DNA of 35,344 nucleotides from Rhodospirillaceae bacterium (GTDB lineage Bacteria; Pseudomonadota; Alphaproteobacteria; UBA8366), in NCBI GenBank assembly GCA_002716125.1, contig PAZH01000009.1, positions 54,993-90,336 of the forward strand, written 5' to 3'. A program made the translations under genes and the position numbers. The notes below the pieces were generated by a model, which worked only from the letters and a program-made list of their open reading frames with translations, searched no databases and was not told where the DNA came from. Below are positions 1-8,433 of the stretch, piece after piece (the stretch's first letter is position 1; each line of letters opens with the position of its first letter).

Positions 1-87
1 GCCAATCGTGCGTTGCGAAATTTCGACGCGTTCGATCTGGCGTTCAATTATGCGGCGGACGAGAAAGGCCAGGCGGCGGCGGAATAG
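1..87 (+). CDS. C-terminal end of an unidentified protein (partial)
   Basis: An open frame enters from the left edge and stops at TAG 85-87, giving 28 residues that end in ADEKGQAAAE. The Ala/Gly/Gln-rich, charged tail is typical of a protein C-terminus, but too little is present to name a family. It converges on the DUF2059 gene with a 6-bp gap. Confidence 0.5.
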   Translation, partial: ANRALRNFDAFDLAFNYAADEKGQAAAE

Positions 88-93
88 CGCCGG

Positions 94-606
94 TTATTCT
101 TTTAGATAACCTTCTTGCTTGAGCCTTTCGGTCCAGGTTTGGCGGACATCTCGATCTAGTCGCTGAATCCACTCCTGCCCGAGATAGAGACTCTGCTGCA
201 TAAGCATCGGGATGACTTGCAGCATTTTCTTCCCGCTCGGTGTCGAATAGAAGGCGTTCAGGTCGTTCACCTCTTCGGGTGAAAGATGCTCCAGATAGAG
301 ACGCACGTTTGACGTCAAGAGATCGGCCGTCGCGCGTTTGAAGGCGGACGACAATTCTTCGTGCAGCATCGCATAGGCTTCTTCCGGCAGGTTCGGTACG
401 CTCGCGCGCATCGTCGGCACCGTCCGTTCCGCCATCATCGCGAACAAGTCGTCGCCGATATTGTCGATCTCCAAATGCGAAAGCAGTTCGAGAATGGCTT
501 CGACCTGTTTCTCCTTGTCCGTGGGGGCCGCCTGCAACGGCTGCATGACAGGCGTGATCACGAGTCCAAGCGCAAGCATCGCAGCACTTAGTATTGAAAA
601 TTTCAT
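94..606 (-). CDS. Secreted DUF2059 domain protein
   Basis: This 170-residue protein starts with a Sec signal peptide (residues 1-26, hydrophobic core AAMLALGLVI, likely cut after LQA). The remainder is helical and acidic. The segment around residues 105-130 (LSPEEVNDLNAFYSTPSGKK) matches the DUF2059 pattern of a short helix, then 'aFY.tP.Gkk'. The family is common in proteobacterial periplasms and has no settled biochemical function. The gene is transcribed away from the phn genes, so the 230-bp gap at 607-836 holds divergent promoters. Family assignment comes from the motif; the function is unknown. Confidence 0.8.
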   Translation of the reverse strand: MKFSILSAAMLALGLVITPVMQPLQAAPTDKEKQVEAILELLSHLEIDNIGDDLFAMMAERTVPTMRASVPNLPEEAYAMLHEELSSAFKRATADLLTSNVRLYLEHLSPEEVNDLNAFYSTPSGKKMLQVIPMLMQQSLYLGQEWIQRLDRDVRQTWTERLKQEGYLKE

Positions 607-720
607 ACCCGGGCCCTTTTAACTTCCGGAAACGTTATGGCGGATTGTGCCACGAAGAGAATGGCCAACGGAAGACGCGATCGGCTGCGTCAAAAAACGC
701 TTTCCATTTTATGTTTCAGG

Positions 721-755
721 TTTGTTACATTTCGAATTGTTTTGTTAAATTTCGA
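721..755. promoter_or_regulatory. Near-perfect 15-bp direct repeat in the DUF2059/phnD divergent promoter region
   Basis: Within the 230-bp gap at 607-836, TTTGTTACATTTCGA (721-735) recurs as TTTGTTAAATTTCGA (741-755). There is one mismatch and the period is 20 bp, about two helical turns. The pair is bracketed by the inverted arms TTCAGGT (715-721) and ACCTGAA (755-761). This layout suits an operator for a dimeric regulator of phnD, possibly PhoB, although the repeat does not match a canonical Pho box with 11-bp spacing. I see no convincing -35/-10 pair or gene in the rest of the gap. Confidence 0.45.
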
Positions 756-836
756 CCTGAAGGGTGGGCCTTTGACGCCGATCCGATTTATAACGCCTGG
801 GCGGATTAGAACTCAGGTGAAAAAAGGGGAACACGA

Positions 837-1805
837 ATGAAATCGACTGTCATTGCGTTATTCGCTGCGTTTGGATTGGCAATTAGTTTTGCCCCAAGCA
901 ATGCACACGCCGAGGATTGCCCGCGCGGCTTCCTGGATAAGGGTTACTGCGATAGAGACAACGAACTCGTCGCTGACTTACCGCTCGACCAAAGCAAATG
1001 GATCGACCCAAGCACGATTATCTTTTCTTAAACGCCGGTCGAAGACCCGGCCGTCTACGCAAAAGTCTGGGATGGTTTCATCCAGCACATGGCGAAAGTG
1101 ACGGGCAAGAAAGTCGTCTTCTTCCCGGTCCAGTCTTATGCCGCGCAATATGAGGCGATGCGGTCCGGTCGTCTGCATGTGGCGGGCGTGAATACGGGCG
1201 GTAATCCGGTTGCGGTTGCCTGCGCGGGTTTCGTGCCTTTCGCCATGATGGCGTCGAAGGACGGTTCGTTCGGTTACGAGATGGAAATCATCGTTCCGGC
1301 CGACAGCAAGATGGCTTCGCCCGACGATATCAAGGGCGGTACGCTGACCTTCACGTCTAAGACTTCGAATTCTGGTTTCAAGGCGCCTTCGGCGTTGCTC
1401 AAGTCGGAGTTCGGATTGGTTGCCGAGCAAGACTTCAAGCCGAATTATTCCGGTAAGCACGACAACTCGATCATGGGCGTCGCCAACAAGGACTACGCCG
1501 TTGCGTCCATTGCGAACTCGGTTCTCAAGCGGATGATTGCGCGTAAGGTCATCGACGCGAGCCAAGTTAAAACGATCTATCGTTCGCAGACCTTCCCGAC
1601 AACGGGATACGGTCACGCACACAATCTGGACCCGTCGGTTGTCGCGAAGATCAAGCAGGCTTTCTTCTCCTTCAAATGGGAAGGTTCCGACCTCAAGAAG
1701 GAATTCAAGAAGGAAGACCGCTTCATCGCCATCAATCACAAGCATGATTGGGACGTGATCCGGAAAATCGACGCTGCGAACGGCGTCAAATACGACTGTA
1801 AGTAA
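837..1805 (+). pseudogene. phnD: PhnD-type phosphonate ABC transporter substrate-binding protein, interrupted by in-frame TAA
   Basis: Read through the stop, this is a full-length (about 322-residue) periplasmic binding protein. The signal peptide (MKSTVIALFAAFGLAISF...NAHA) is followed by IDPSTIIFS, a TAA at 1029-1031, then TPVEDPAVYAKVWDGF in the same frame. PhnD proteins normally have an aromatic or aliphatic residue before 'TPVEDPAVYA', so TAA most simply derives from a Tyr codon by one substitution. The rest is well conserved: ligand-binding lobes, FTSKTSNSGFKAPSALL, and a C-terminus at DCK. A strong purine-rich site (AAAAAAGGGG) precedes ATG 837. The downstream fragment from ATG 1089 would lack the signal peptide and the first strand, so it should not be functional alone. 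It is first in the phnDCEE order. Confidence 0.85.
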
Positions 1806-1825
1806 CGCAGTCGGGCGTCGCGGAT

Positions 1826-2652
1826 ATGCTGAGAATTGACGGTCTGGTAAAACAGTACCGGACCGGAGATCGCGCGCTTAACGGCGTGTCGATCGAAGTT
1901 CCCGAAGGCCAGGTTATGGCACTGATCGGACCTTCGGGAGCGGGTAAGAGCACGCTTATCCGCTGCGTCAATCGGTTGGTTGAACCCACCTCGGGCAAGG
2001 TCTTCTTGGGCGACCAGGAATTAACCTCGCTCGGGGCCCGGGCCCTGCGCCGGGCACGCCGGCAAATGGGGATGATCTTCCAAGAATATGCACTGGTCGA
2101 GCGCCTGAGCGTGATGGAGAACGTTCTCTCGGGTCGCCTCGGTTATGTGGATTTTTGGTCGAGCTTCTTTCGGTTATTCCCGCAACAAGACATCGGCGAA
2201 GCGTTCCGTTTGCTGGAACGCGTCGGGCTCGACCATATGGTCGATAAACGGGCGGATAACGGGCGGATGTATTGTCCGGCGGGCAACGCCAACGCGTCGG
2301 TATCGCCCGGGCGCTGATCCAAGACCCGAAACTGCTGTTGGTGGATGAACCAACCGCAAGTCTCGACCCGAAAACCTCGCGCCAAATTATGCGACTGATC
2401 TGCGAATTGTGTGAAGAACGGCGATTGTCGGCCGTCATCAACATCCACGATGTCCAACTGGCGCAGATGTTCGCCCAACGAATCGTCGGACTGCGTCTCG
2501 GTGAGATTGTCTATGACGGTGCGCCGGATGCGTTGACGCCCGATGTGCTGACCGAAATCTACGGCGAAGAGGATTGGTCCCAGACGATCCAAAAGGACGA
2601 CTCCGAGGATTCCGACGAAGAACACGAAACCGCCGCCGGACTGACTTCATGA
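1826..2652 (+). pseudogene. phnC: PhnC-type phosphonate ABC transporter ATP-binding protein, frameshifted by an 11-bp duplication
   Basis: The first part (from ATG 1826) carries Walker [10 protein letters not shown] and the Q-loop segment [16 protein letters not shown]. The second part, two bases out of frame, begins at the ABC signature [15 protein letters not shown] (from 2272) and continues with Walker [13 protein letters not shown] and the H-loop INIHD. At the junction the 11-mer AACGGGCGGAT occurs twice in direct succession (2247-2257, 2258-2268). Removing one copy restores [16 protein letters not shown] exactly. The protein would then be about 271 residues, normal for PhnC. The unrepaired gene gives a 163-residue product without signature or Walker B. 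Its TGA overlaps the phnE1 ATG (ATGA, 2649-2652). Confidence 0.88.
2247..2268. repeat. Perfect 11-bp tandem duplication that breaks phnC
   Basis: AACGGGCGGAT is present twice with no spacer. The added 11 bp shift the reading frame by two, immediately before the ABC signature motif. This is the product expected of replication slippage or a microhomology event. Confidence 0.93.
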
Positions 2653-3451
2653 CGGATATCTCGAACCGTCGAACGTGGCGGCGGCCGCCCTTTATCAAGA
2701 ACCCGACGCTACGCTGGACGCTAATTGTCGGGGCAGCGGCATACCTCGCGGCGGCCATCGGCACCACCGAGGTGAATTGGACGCGCGTGTTGGAAGGCCT
2801 GCCGCGGGGGCAACGCTTCCTCTCGGGATTTTCCCGCCGGATTTCGTTACCCGCTGGGATGCGATCCTCGACGGTATTCTCGAGAGCCTTTGGATGACGG
2901 TCACGGCCACGGTCGCGGGCATTATCATCTCTGTGCCGATTGCGTTGGGCGCGGCGCGAAATATCGCGCCATTGCCCGTCTACTATTTCTGCCGTGCCGT
3001 CATAGCGACGTCGCGCAGTTTCCAGGAAGTCATTCTCGCGATTTTCTTCGTCAAACTATTCGGTTTCGGGCCGTTTGCGGGGTTCGTCACCTTGAGCGTG
3101 GCGACGATCGGCTTCTTCGCCAAGCTCCTGGCGGAAGACATCGAAGACATGGATGCGAGCCAGGCGGAAGCGGTGCGTGCCACGGGCGGGTCGTGGTTCC
3201 AGTGGCTCAACTACGGTATCCAGCCGCAAGTCATGCCGCGTTTCATCGGCCTTTCACTCTATCGCTTGGATATCAATTTCCGCGAGTCGGCGGTCGTCGG
3301 CATTGTCGGCGGCGGCGGGATCGGCGCGACGCTCAATACCGCCTTCGACCGCTACGAGTTCGATTCGGCCGCTGCCATTCTGATCGTGATTATCGCGATT
3401 GTGATGGCGGTGGAATACTCGTCCGGTTATATCCGGCGGATGGTGCAGTAA
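2649..3451 (+). pseudogene. phnE: PhnE-type phosphonate ABC transporter permease, one-base frameshift
   Basis: The frame from ATG 2649 encodes the N-terminus (a membrane segment near TLIVGAAAYLAAAIG, then VLEGLPRGQRFLSG) and then turns into nonsense, stopping at 2897. The other frame takes over with FPPDFVTRWDAILDGILESLWMT and the whole permease core to TAA 3451, including the EAA loop region (AEAVRATGGSWFQWLNYGIQ) and GIVGGGGIGATL. The switch falls at the T tract 2829-2832. Five Ts instead of four would join the frames as SGFFPPDF. The restored protein has about 268 residues. The gene overlaps phnC by 4 bp and is one base from phnE2. It is either a real one-base deletion or a homopolymer base-call error. 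Confidence 0.85.
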
Positions 3452-3452
3452 G

Positions 3453-4268
3453 ATGGCGGTGCGCGAGAAGAACGGCGAGAAGGTCTGGCGCCGCCGAACA
3501 TCGAAACAGCAATGGGCAGTCTGGCTGCTGTGGCTGTGCGGTACGGCGATATTCGTTTATTGCTTCCAACTCATCTCCGAAAAAACGATCTGGATGTTCG
3601 TTACCGACGCGCCGGCACAGGTCGCAGATCTCGGCTATCGAATGTTTCCGCCGGAATGGGGCTATATGAACGAGTTGTGGCGTCCGTTGTGGGACACCAT
3701 CAATATCGCGACGCTCGGCACCGTGCTGGCGTTGATCGTCGCCGTGCCGGTTGCGTTTTTGGCGGCCAGCAACACGACGCCGAGCGTGGTCTTCGTTCGG
3801 CCAATCGCTTTGTTCATTATCGTCTCGAGCCGGTCGATCAATTCCTTGATCTGGGCTTTACTGCTGGTGGCCATTGTCGGGCCCGGCGTTTTTGCGGGCA
3901 TTCTGGCGATTGCGTTCCGCTCCATCGGCTTTTGCGCCAAGTTGCTTTACGAAGCCATCGAAGAGATCGACGAGACGCAGGTCGAAGCGGTGACCGCGAC
4001 GGGCGCGGGCCGGGCGCAGATATTAAACTACGGGGTTGTCCCTCAGATATTGCCGGCATTCGCGGGGATCAGCGTGTTCCGCTGGGATATCAACATTCGC
4101 GAGTCGACTGTGGTTGGGCTGGTCGGGGCCGGCGGGATCGGGCTGGAGCTCAACGCACAGATCATGGACCTCGGTTGGGCCAGCGTGTCCGTCATTCTGC
4201 TCTCGATCTTGGCGACGGTTCTCGTCAGCGAGTGGGTTTCGGCGAAAGTTCGCCACGCCATCATTTAG
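3453..4268 (+). CDS. phnE: PhnE-type phosphonate ABC transporter permease (second subunit)
   Basis: This 271-residue inner-membrane permease of the binding-protein-dependent transport family is intact. It has an N-terminal membrane helix (AVWLLWLCGTAIFVYCF), several further helices, the EAA-type cytoplasmic loop (VEAVTATGAGRAQILNYGVVPQ) and the PhnE-like GLVGAGGIGLELNAQI. Start ATG 3453 follows the phnE1 stop by one base, indicating translational coupling. Phosphonate importers commonly use two PhnE permeases, which would form the heterodimeric channel served by PhnC and PhnD. It is the only undamaged gene in this operon. Its end overlaps the convergent HAD gene by 8 bp. Confidence 0.88.
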   Translation: MAVREKNGEKVWRRRTSKQQWAVWLLWLCGTAIFVYCFQLISEKTIWMFVTDAPAQVADLGYRMFPPEWGYMNELWRPLWDTINIATLGTVLALIVAVPVAFLAASNTTPSVVFVRPIALFIIVSSRSINSLIWALLLVAIVGPGVFAGILAIAFRSIGFCAKLLYEAIEEIDETQVEAVTATGAGRAQILNYGVVPQILPAFAGISVFRWDINIRESTVVGLVGAGGIGLELNAQIMDLGWASVSVILLSILATVLVSEWVSAKVRHAII

Positions 4269-5073
4269 CGGCAAGCAGAGCGTCGGCTAATTCGGCAAAG
4301 CCGGCGCCGCCCGCTTGGGATGTGACGTAACGCGGCGCGTCGGCGATCTGACCTCGATAAGCCAAGGCGTTTGCGACACCGATCCCGTTTGTGAAGAAAG
4401 ACCACATCGGCGCATCGTTCGGGGAATCGCCGATAAAGACCGCGTCTTCATTCCGAATGTCCGCATCGAGGGCGAAGATGTCATGCAGAATGCGCTTGGT
4501 CATGGTCAGTTTGTCGTGTGATCCGAACCAACCGTTGACATGGATCGAACTGATTTTCGCCGTGGCACCGGCGGCTTCGAAAAGCTGGACGATGCGATTG
4601 ATCTCGTCGGCGGGGAGCGGCTCGACGTCTTCACAGAAATCAATGGCGAGGTCGACTTCGCGGGCGAACTGATCGGCGGAGATTGCGGCACCCGGCACTT
4701 CGCGCAAAATAACCTGACCCAACTGCCGGAGCTGCATTCGGTTTTTCTCGCGTTCAGCGTCGGGCTGTGCATAGACGCGGCGCATTTTTCGCGCTGCCGC
4801 GTCATAGTGAAAGTAAAACGCACCATTCTCGCCGACGACGCCGTCGACGGGCCACATCCGGGCGATTTGATCGCACCAGCCGGCGGGCCGGCCGGTGACC
4901 GGGACGACAGCACAACCGACGTCTTGCAACCGTTCCATCGCCGCATACGCGACGGCGGGGAGACGCCCGTTTGTCGTCAACGTGTCGTCGATGTCGGTCA
5001 ACACGACTCGGGTCGCGCGCCGCGCCTCCGGCGTGAAATTCTCGAGCGGCAAAAAAGTAGTGCTTTCGGCCAT
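4261..5073 (-). CDS. HAD-superfamily phosphatase (Cof/sucrose-phosphatase-like)
   Basis: About 270 residues if started at ATG 5073 (MAESTTFLP); upstream ATGs at 5115 and 5124 would overlap the divergent glpD start. All HAD motifs are visible: motif I LTDIDDTLT, motif II PVTGRP, motif III Lys in HDKLTMTKRIL, and motif IV GDSPNDAPMW. The large cap between motifs II and III is of the C2 type found in Cof, sucrose-phosphate and mannosyl-3-phosphoglycerate phosphatases. The cytoplasmic substrate cannot be read from the sequence. Its position beside glpD makes a sugar- or glycerol-phosphate substrate plausible, which is inference only. Confidence 0.8.
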   Translation of the reverse strand: MAESTTFLPLENFTPEARRATRVVLTDIDDTLTTNGRLPAVAYAAMERLQDVGCAVVPVTGRPAGWCDQIARMWPVDGVVGENGAFYFHYDAAARKMRRVYAQPDAEREKNRMQLRQLGQVILREVPGAAISADQFAREVDLAIDFCEDVEPLPADEINRIVQLFEAAGATAKISSIHVNGWFGSHDKLTMTKRILHDIFALDADIRNEDAVFIGDSPNDAPMWSFFTNGIGVANALAYRGQIADAPRYVTSQAGGAGFAELADALLAAK

Positions 5074-5122
5074 TTGATTGCGGGCTTTGCGGGAGAGGTC
5101 CGCATAGTGCAGCATGCGTTGC

Positions 5123-6658
5123 ATGTCAGCAAATCCGGCAGAGCGTTCCGCAAACCGTCAAATTTTCGACCTCGTCGTGATTGGCGGTGGCGTCAATGGG
5201 GTTTGGGTGGCACGTGACGCTGCCGGACGCGGATTGTCGGTTTTACTTTGCGAACAGGATGACTTGGCGAGCGCGACATCCTCCGCGAGCAGTAAGTTGA
5301 TTCACGGCGGGTTGCGGTATCTCGAACAACGACAGTTTCGCTTGGTGCGGGAATCGTTGCGCGAACGCGAAGTGCTTCGCGAGAATGCCCATCATTTGAT
5401 CCATCCAATGCAGTTCGTTCTGCCGGTCGGCGCGGATTCGCGACCCGCTTGGATGTTGAAACTGGGGCTTTGGATCTACGATCGGCTCGGCGGCACGAGC
5501 AGTATGCCGCGGTCCGCGGCGGTCGACCTCGGTTCGGCGGAATTCGACGGAATTTTACAGAACGAGTTTGTTGAGGGCTTTTCCTACTACGATTGTTGGG
5601 TCGACGATGCCCGTTACGTGGTGCTGAATGCGGTCGATGCCGCGCGGCGCGGCGCGAAGATCCGCACGCGAACGAAATGCACCGCCGCGCGGCGCGAAAG
5701 CAATCGTTGGCGTGTGACGCTGCGCGGCATGGACGGAAAGGACGAGGAAGTGCGGTGCCGCGCACTTGTAAACGCGGCCGGCCCCTGGGTCTCGTCCGTT
5801 CTCGAGAATGTCGTCGGCCAAAATACCGCGAATGCGATTCGGCTGGTGCGCGGCAGTCACATCGTTGTGCCGCAGCTCTATGACGCGGCGCATGCCCATA
5901 TTCTCCAATCGCCGGACGGCCGGGTGGTCTTTACCATACCGTTCGAGGATCGGTTCACGATGGTGGGAACGACCGATGTGACCATGGATGTCGCGTTCAC
6001 AGCGGATTGGCGGCCGCCGTCGATCGACGCGGACGAGACGGCCTATCTCTGTGACGTGGTCAATGGATACTTCCGGAAACAAACGTCTGCGGCGGATGTG
6101 GTTTGGAGTTTTTCCGGCGTGCGGCCGCTCTACGACGACGGTGCGGGCAGCCCCAGCCGCATCACGCGGGATTATGTCATCGAATCGGACGCCCCGAAGG
6201 GCGAAGCGCCCTTGATCAGTCTTTTCGGCGGTAAGGTGACGACGGCTCGAAAGCTTGCCGAAGCCGTCATGAGCAAACTCCGCGGCCGCTTTTTGAATAT
6301 GCGGGACCCGTGGACAAAAGAAGCGTTGCTGCCGGGCGGTGAGATGGATGACTTCCCATATTTCGCCGATGAGTTGGTCGGCGATTATCCGGCATTCGAT
6401 GAAGTGTGGCTGCGCGCGATCGCGCGGCGGCACGGCACGCGATCGCGGGCGATCATCGATACGGCCCGCAAACAGACGGACCTTGGGTGGAATTTCGGCG
6501 GTGGGCTCTATGCCGCCGAAGTCGATTGGATGATGGCGGAAGAATGGGCGATGGAACCCGACGACATCTTGTGGCGTCGAACGAAATGCGGTCTCGCGGT
6601 CGATGCCCAGGGCCGAGCGTCGCTGGCCGACTATATGTCGCGCAGCCGGTCCGGATAA
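5123..6658 (+). CDS. glpD: FAD-dependent glycerol-3-phosphate dehydrogenase
   Basis: About 511 residues from ATG 5123 (ATG 5114 is also in frame), the usual length for GlpD. It opens with the FAD-binding motif VVIGGGVNGVWVARDAAGRG and the GlpD-typical SSASSKLIHGGLRYLE. Further conserved segments are NAAGPWVS, RLVRGSHIVV, and the C-terminal GlpD domain (RAIARRHGTRSRAII). The enzyme oxidises sn-glycerol-3-phosphate to dihydroxyacetone phosphate at the inner face of the membrane and feeds electrons to quinone. With GlpK (8434-9924) and the phosphodiesterase next door it completes glycerol and glycerophosphodiester use. It converges on the GDPD gene with a 28-bp overlap. Confidence 0.93.
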   Translation: MSANPAERSANRQIFDLVVIGGGVNGVWVARDAAGRGLSVLLCEQDDLASATSSASSKLIHGGLRYLEQRQFRLVRESLREREVLRENAHHLIHPMQFVLPVGADSRPAWMLKLGLWIYDRLGGTSSMPRSAAVDLGSAEFDGILQNEFVEGFSYYDCWVDDARYVVLNAVDAARRGAKIRTRTKCTAARRESNRWRVTLRGMDGKDEEVRCRALVNAAGPWVSSVLENVVGQNTANAIRLVRGSHIVVPQLYDAAHAHILQSPDGRVVFTIPFEDRFTMVGTTDVTMDVAFTADWRPPSIDADETAYLCDVVNGYFRKQTSAADVVWSFSGVRPLYDDGAGSPSRITRDYVIESDAPKGEAPLISLFGGKVTTARKLAEAVMSKLRGRFLNMRDPWTKEALLPGGEMDDFPYFADELVGDYPAFDEVWLRAIARRHGTRSRAIIDTARKQTDLGWNFGGGLYAAEVDWMMAEEWAMEPDDILWRRTKCGLAVDAQGRASLADYMSRSRSG

Positions 6659-7374
6659 TCGGAAAAAACGGCCTCGACGCCCCAATCCCATAACGCTCTT
6701 GCTTTCGCACCGTCGTTCACAGTGTAGCTCAGCAGGCGATACCCGGACGCGAGGACGGCTTCGGCCTGTGAGCGGCGCAGATGACGTTGGCTGCAATGCA
6801 GAAGGGCGCAACCCAGACGTTCCAACTCTTCGGTCCAGTTTGACGGTATGCGGCCAACGAGAAAGCCGCGCGGGAAGCCGGGCGCAACCTCGCCGACCGC
6901 TTCGAGAGCTTCGGTCCAGAAGCTGGAAATGATCGGCGCGATGAGACCGGGCGGCCATTCATCCCTGAGGAAGGCGCCGACGGCCTGGCCGGTTTCCCGT
7001 GCGTAGCCCCTCGCCGGCTTGATTTCGATGTTTGCGGCGAGGCCCAGTTCGACGAGCAAATCGGCGGTCTCCGCCAAGGTTGGAATGCGTTCGCCCTGAA
7101 AACGTGTGTCGAACCACGCACCGGCGTCGAGCTGTTTCAGCGCGGCCAAAGGTATCTCAGGAACGCGGCCGTGCCCGTCGGTCGTCCGATCCAAGGTTTC
7201 GTCGTGGATCAGGACCAATTCGCCATCCTTCGTCATCATGACGTCGAACTCGACCCACGCCAAACCCATCGCCGCCGTCTCGCGAATGGACGCCAGGGTA
7301 TTCTCCGGCGCGTGACCCGCGACACCGCGATGTCCGATAATGTTTGGCAGTGGCGGCGGTTCTGGAACGTTCAT
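6631..7374 (-). CDS. ugpQ: Glycerophosphodiester phosphodiesterase, cytoplasmic UgpQ-like
   Basis: From ATG 7374 (MNVPEPPPLPNIIGHRG) the protein has 247 residues, the length of UgpQ. The GDPD active-site signature is present: IIGHRGVAGHAPENTLASI, then VEFDVMMTKDGELVLIHDETLDRTTDG, and later NIEIKP. The C-terminal YTVND is also typical. There is no signal peptide, so it should act in the cytoplasm on glycerophosphodiesters, releasing glycerol-3-phosphate for GlpD. An upstream extension to 7470 has no family similarity and runs into the antiporter gene, so it was not used. Confidence 0.92.
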   Translation of the reverse strand: MNVPEPPPLPNIIGHRGVAGHAPENTLASIRETAAMGLAWVEFDVMMTKDGELVLIHDETLDRTTDGHGRVPEIPLAALKQLDAGAWFDTRFQGERIPTLAETADLLVELGLAANIEIKPARGYARETGQAVGAFLRDEWPPGLIAPIISSFWTEALEAVGEVAPGFPRGFLVGRIPSNWTEELERLGCALLHCSQRHLRRSQAEAVLASGYRLLSYTVNDGAKARALWDWGVEAVFSDYPDRLRDI

Positions 7375-7393
7375 CGAGAAGGCTCTTCGGAGG

Positions 7394-8359
7394 TTAAACG
7401 GTGATAACGCCACGTACGATGAGGCTGCCGATATACCCGATGTACGCGCACAACAGAATGGCGCCCTCAATTCGGGAGATTTTCCAGTCGGTCCACATCA
7501 ATTGAAAGGCCACGATCGTTGCAGCGAGCATGACCCAGATATCGATGGATGCGATATCGCTGGCGACCGAAAGCGGCTGGATCGCCGCGGTGGCACCTAA
7601 CGTACCCAGGATATTGAAGAGATTGCTCCCAATAACGTTGCCGACGGCGACATCGCCGTGTTTGCGCAGAGCCGCAATCACGGTTGCGAACAATTCCGGC
7701 AAAGAAGTGCCGAGGGCGATCATCGTCAGGCCGATGATCGATTCTGGTACGCCGAACCCGCGGGCGATGCCGGTCGCGCCGTCAATGAGGAGCGCCGCAC
7801 CTCCCGTCAGACCGACGAGGCCGACAACAACGTAAATGATATTGATGCCGAGGCTCTTGGGCGCGTCCGGCAAATCTTCGGCTTCGCGTTCGTGGAGTTC
7901 GGTCGCCTCGTTCCGGTTGTTTCTGTCGCGTACGTACGACCAACCGAGGAAAGCGACCAACAACGCCAACATGCCGAGACCGGCCCACGCGGGGATGTAA
8001 CCCATAACGCCGAGGCCGGCGCACAAGAGGGTTGCGATTATCATCGCAACGCCATCCCGACGTACAGACCGCGGATCGCACGCGAGCGGGAATATCAGCG
8101 CGCCCACCCCGAGGATCAGCAAGATGTTGGAAATGTTGCTGCCGACGATATTGCCGACCGCGAGATCCGGTTTGCCGTCGAGTGCGGCTTCGACGCAGAC
8201 CACGAGTTCGGGCAGGGATGTGCCGAGACCGACGACGGTGAGGCCGATCATCGCGGGTGAAATATTGAGGCGTTGCGCCAACCCGACAGCCCCGCGCAGT
8301 GTCGCTTCGCCCGCGAAACCAAGGATTACGAGGCCGGCGATAAAGTAAATTAGGTCCAT
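7394..8359 (-). CDS. Calcium/sodium antiporter, CaCA family (YrbG-like)
   Basis: About 321 residues with ten hydrophobic segments. It has the two inverted alpha repeats of the Ca2+/cation antiporter superfamily: VGLGTSLPELVV with NIVGSNISNILLILG in the first half, and IALGTSLPELFATVIAA with NVIGSNLFNILGTLG in the second. A charged cytoplasmic loop (RDRNNRNEATELHEREAEDL) separates the halves. The conserved GTSLPE Glu residues and GSN motifs form the ion site. Start ATG 8359 is preceded by GGTGG. It lies 19 bp upstream of the GDPD gene in the same orientation and probably shares its transcript. No functional link to glycerol metabolism is evident. Confidence 0.9.
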   Translation of the reverse strand: MDLIYFIAGLVILGFAGEATLRGAVGLAQRLNISPAMIGLTVVGLGTSLPELVVCVEAALDGKPDLAVGNIVGSNISNILLILGVGALIFPLACDPRSVRRDGVAMIIATLLCAGLGVMGYIPAWAGLGMLALLVAFLGWSYVRDRNNRNEATELHEREAEDLPDAPKSLGINIIYVVVGLVGLTGGAALLIDGATGIARGFGVPESIIGLTMIALGTSLPELFATVIAALRKHGDVAVGNVIGSNLFNILGTLGATAAIQPLSVASDIASIDIWVMLAATIVAFQLMWTDWKISRIEGAILLCAYIGYIGSLIVRGVITV

Positions 8360-8433
8360 TTCCACCCGATCAGTTTATTGGCAAACTTCATTTGCAGTTT
8401 TATTTCTGAGATTCAAGGATTCCGTGTTTAGAA

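Noticed and set aside
637..840. A 67-codon ORF in the phnD upstream gap
   Set aside because: Basic, motif-free product running over the repeat and phnD start; no convincing ribosome site. Treated as non-coding control DNA.
1029..1031. TAA in phnD as a recoded codon
   Set aside because: UAA is not a Sec codon, and other genes here use TAA as a normal stop. A point mutation or sequence error is simpler.
978..1745. A 255-codon minus-strand ORF opposite phnD
   Set aside because: It is antisense to clear PhnD sequence and has no recognisable motif.
5555..6958. A 467-codon minus-strand ORF opposite glpD
   Set aside because: It lies antisense to well-conserved glpD and GDPD coding sequence and its product is low-complexity Arg/His-rich, typical of shadow frames in GC-rich DNA.
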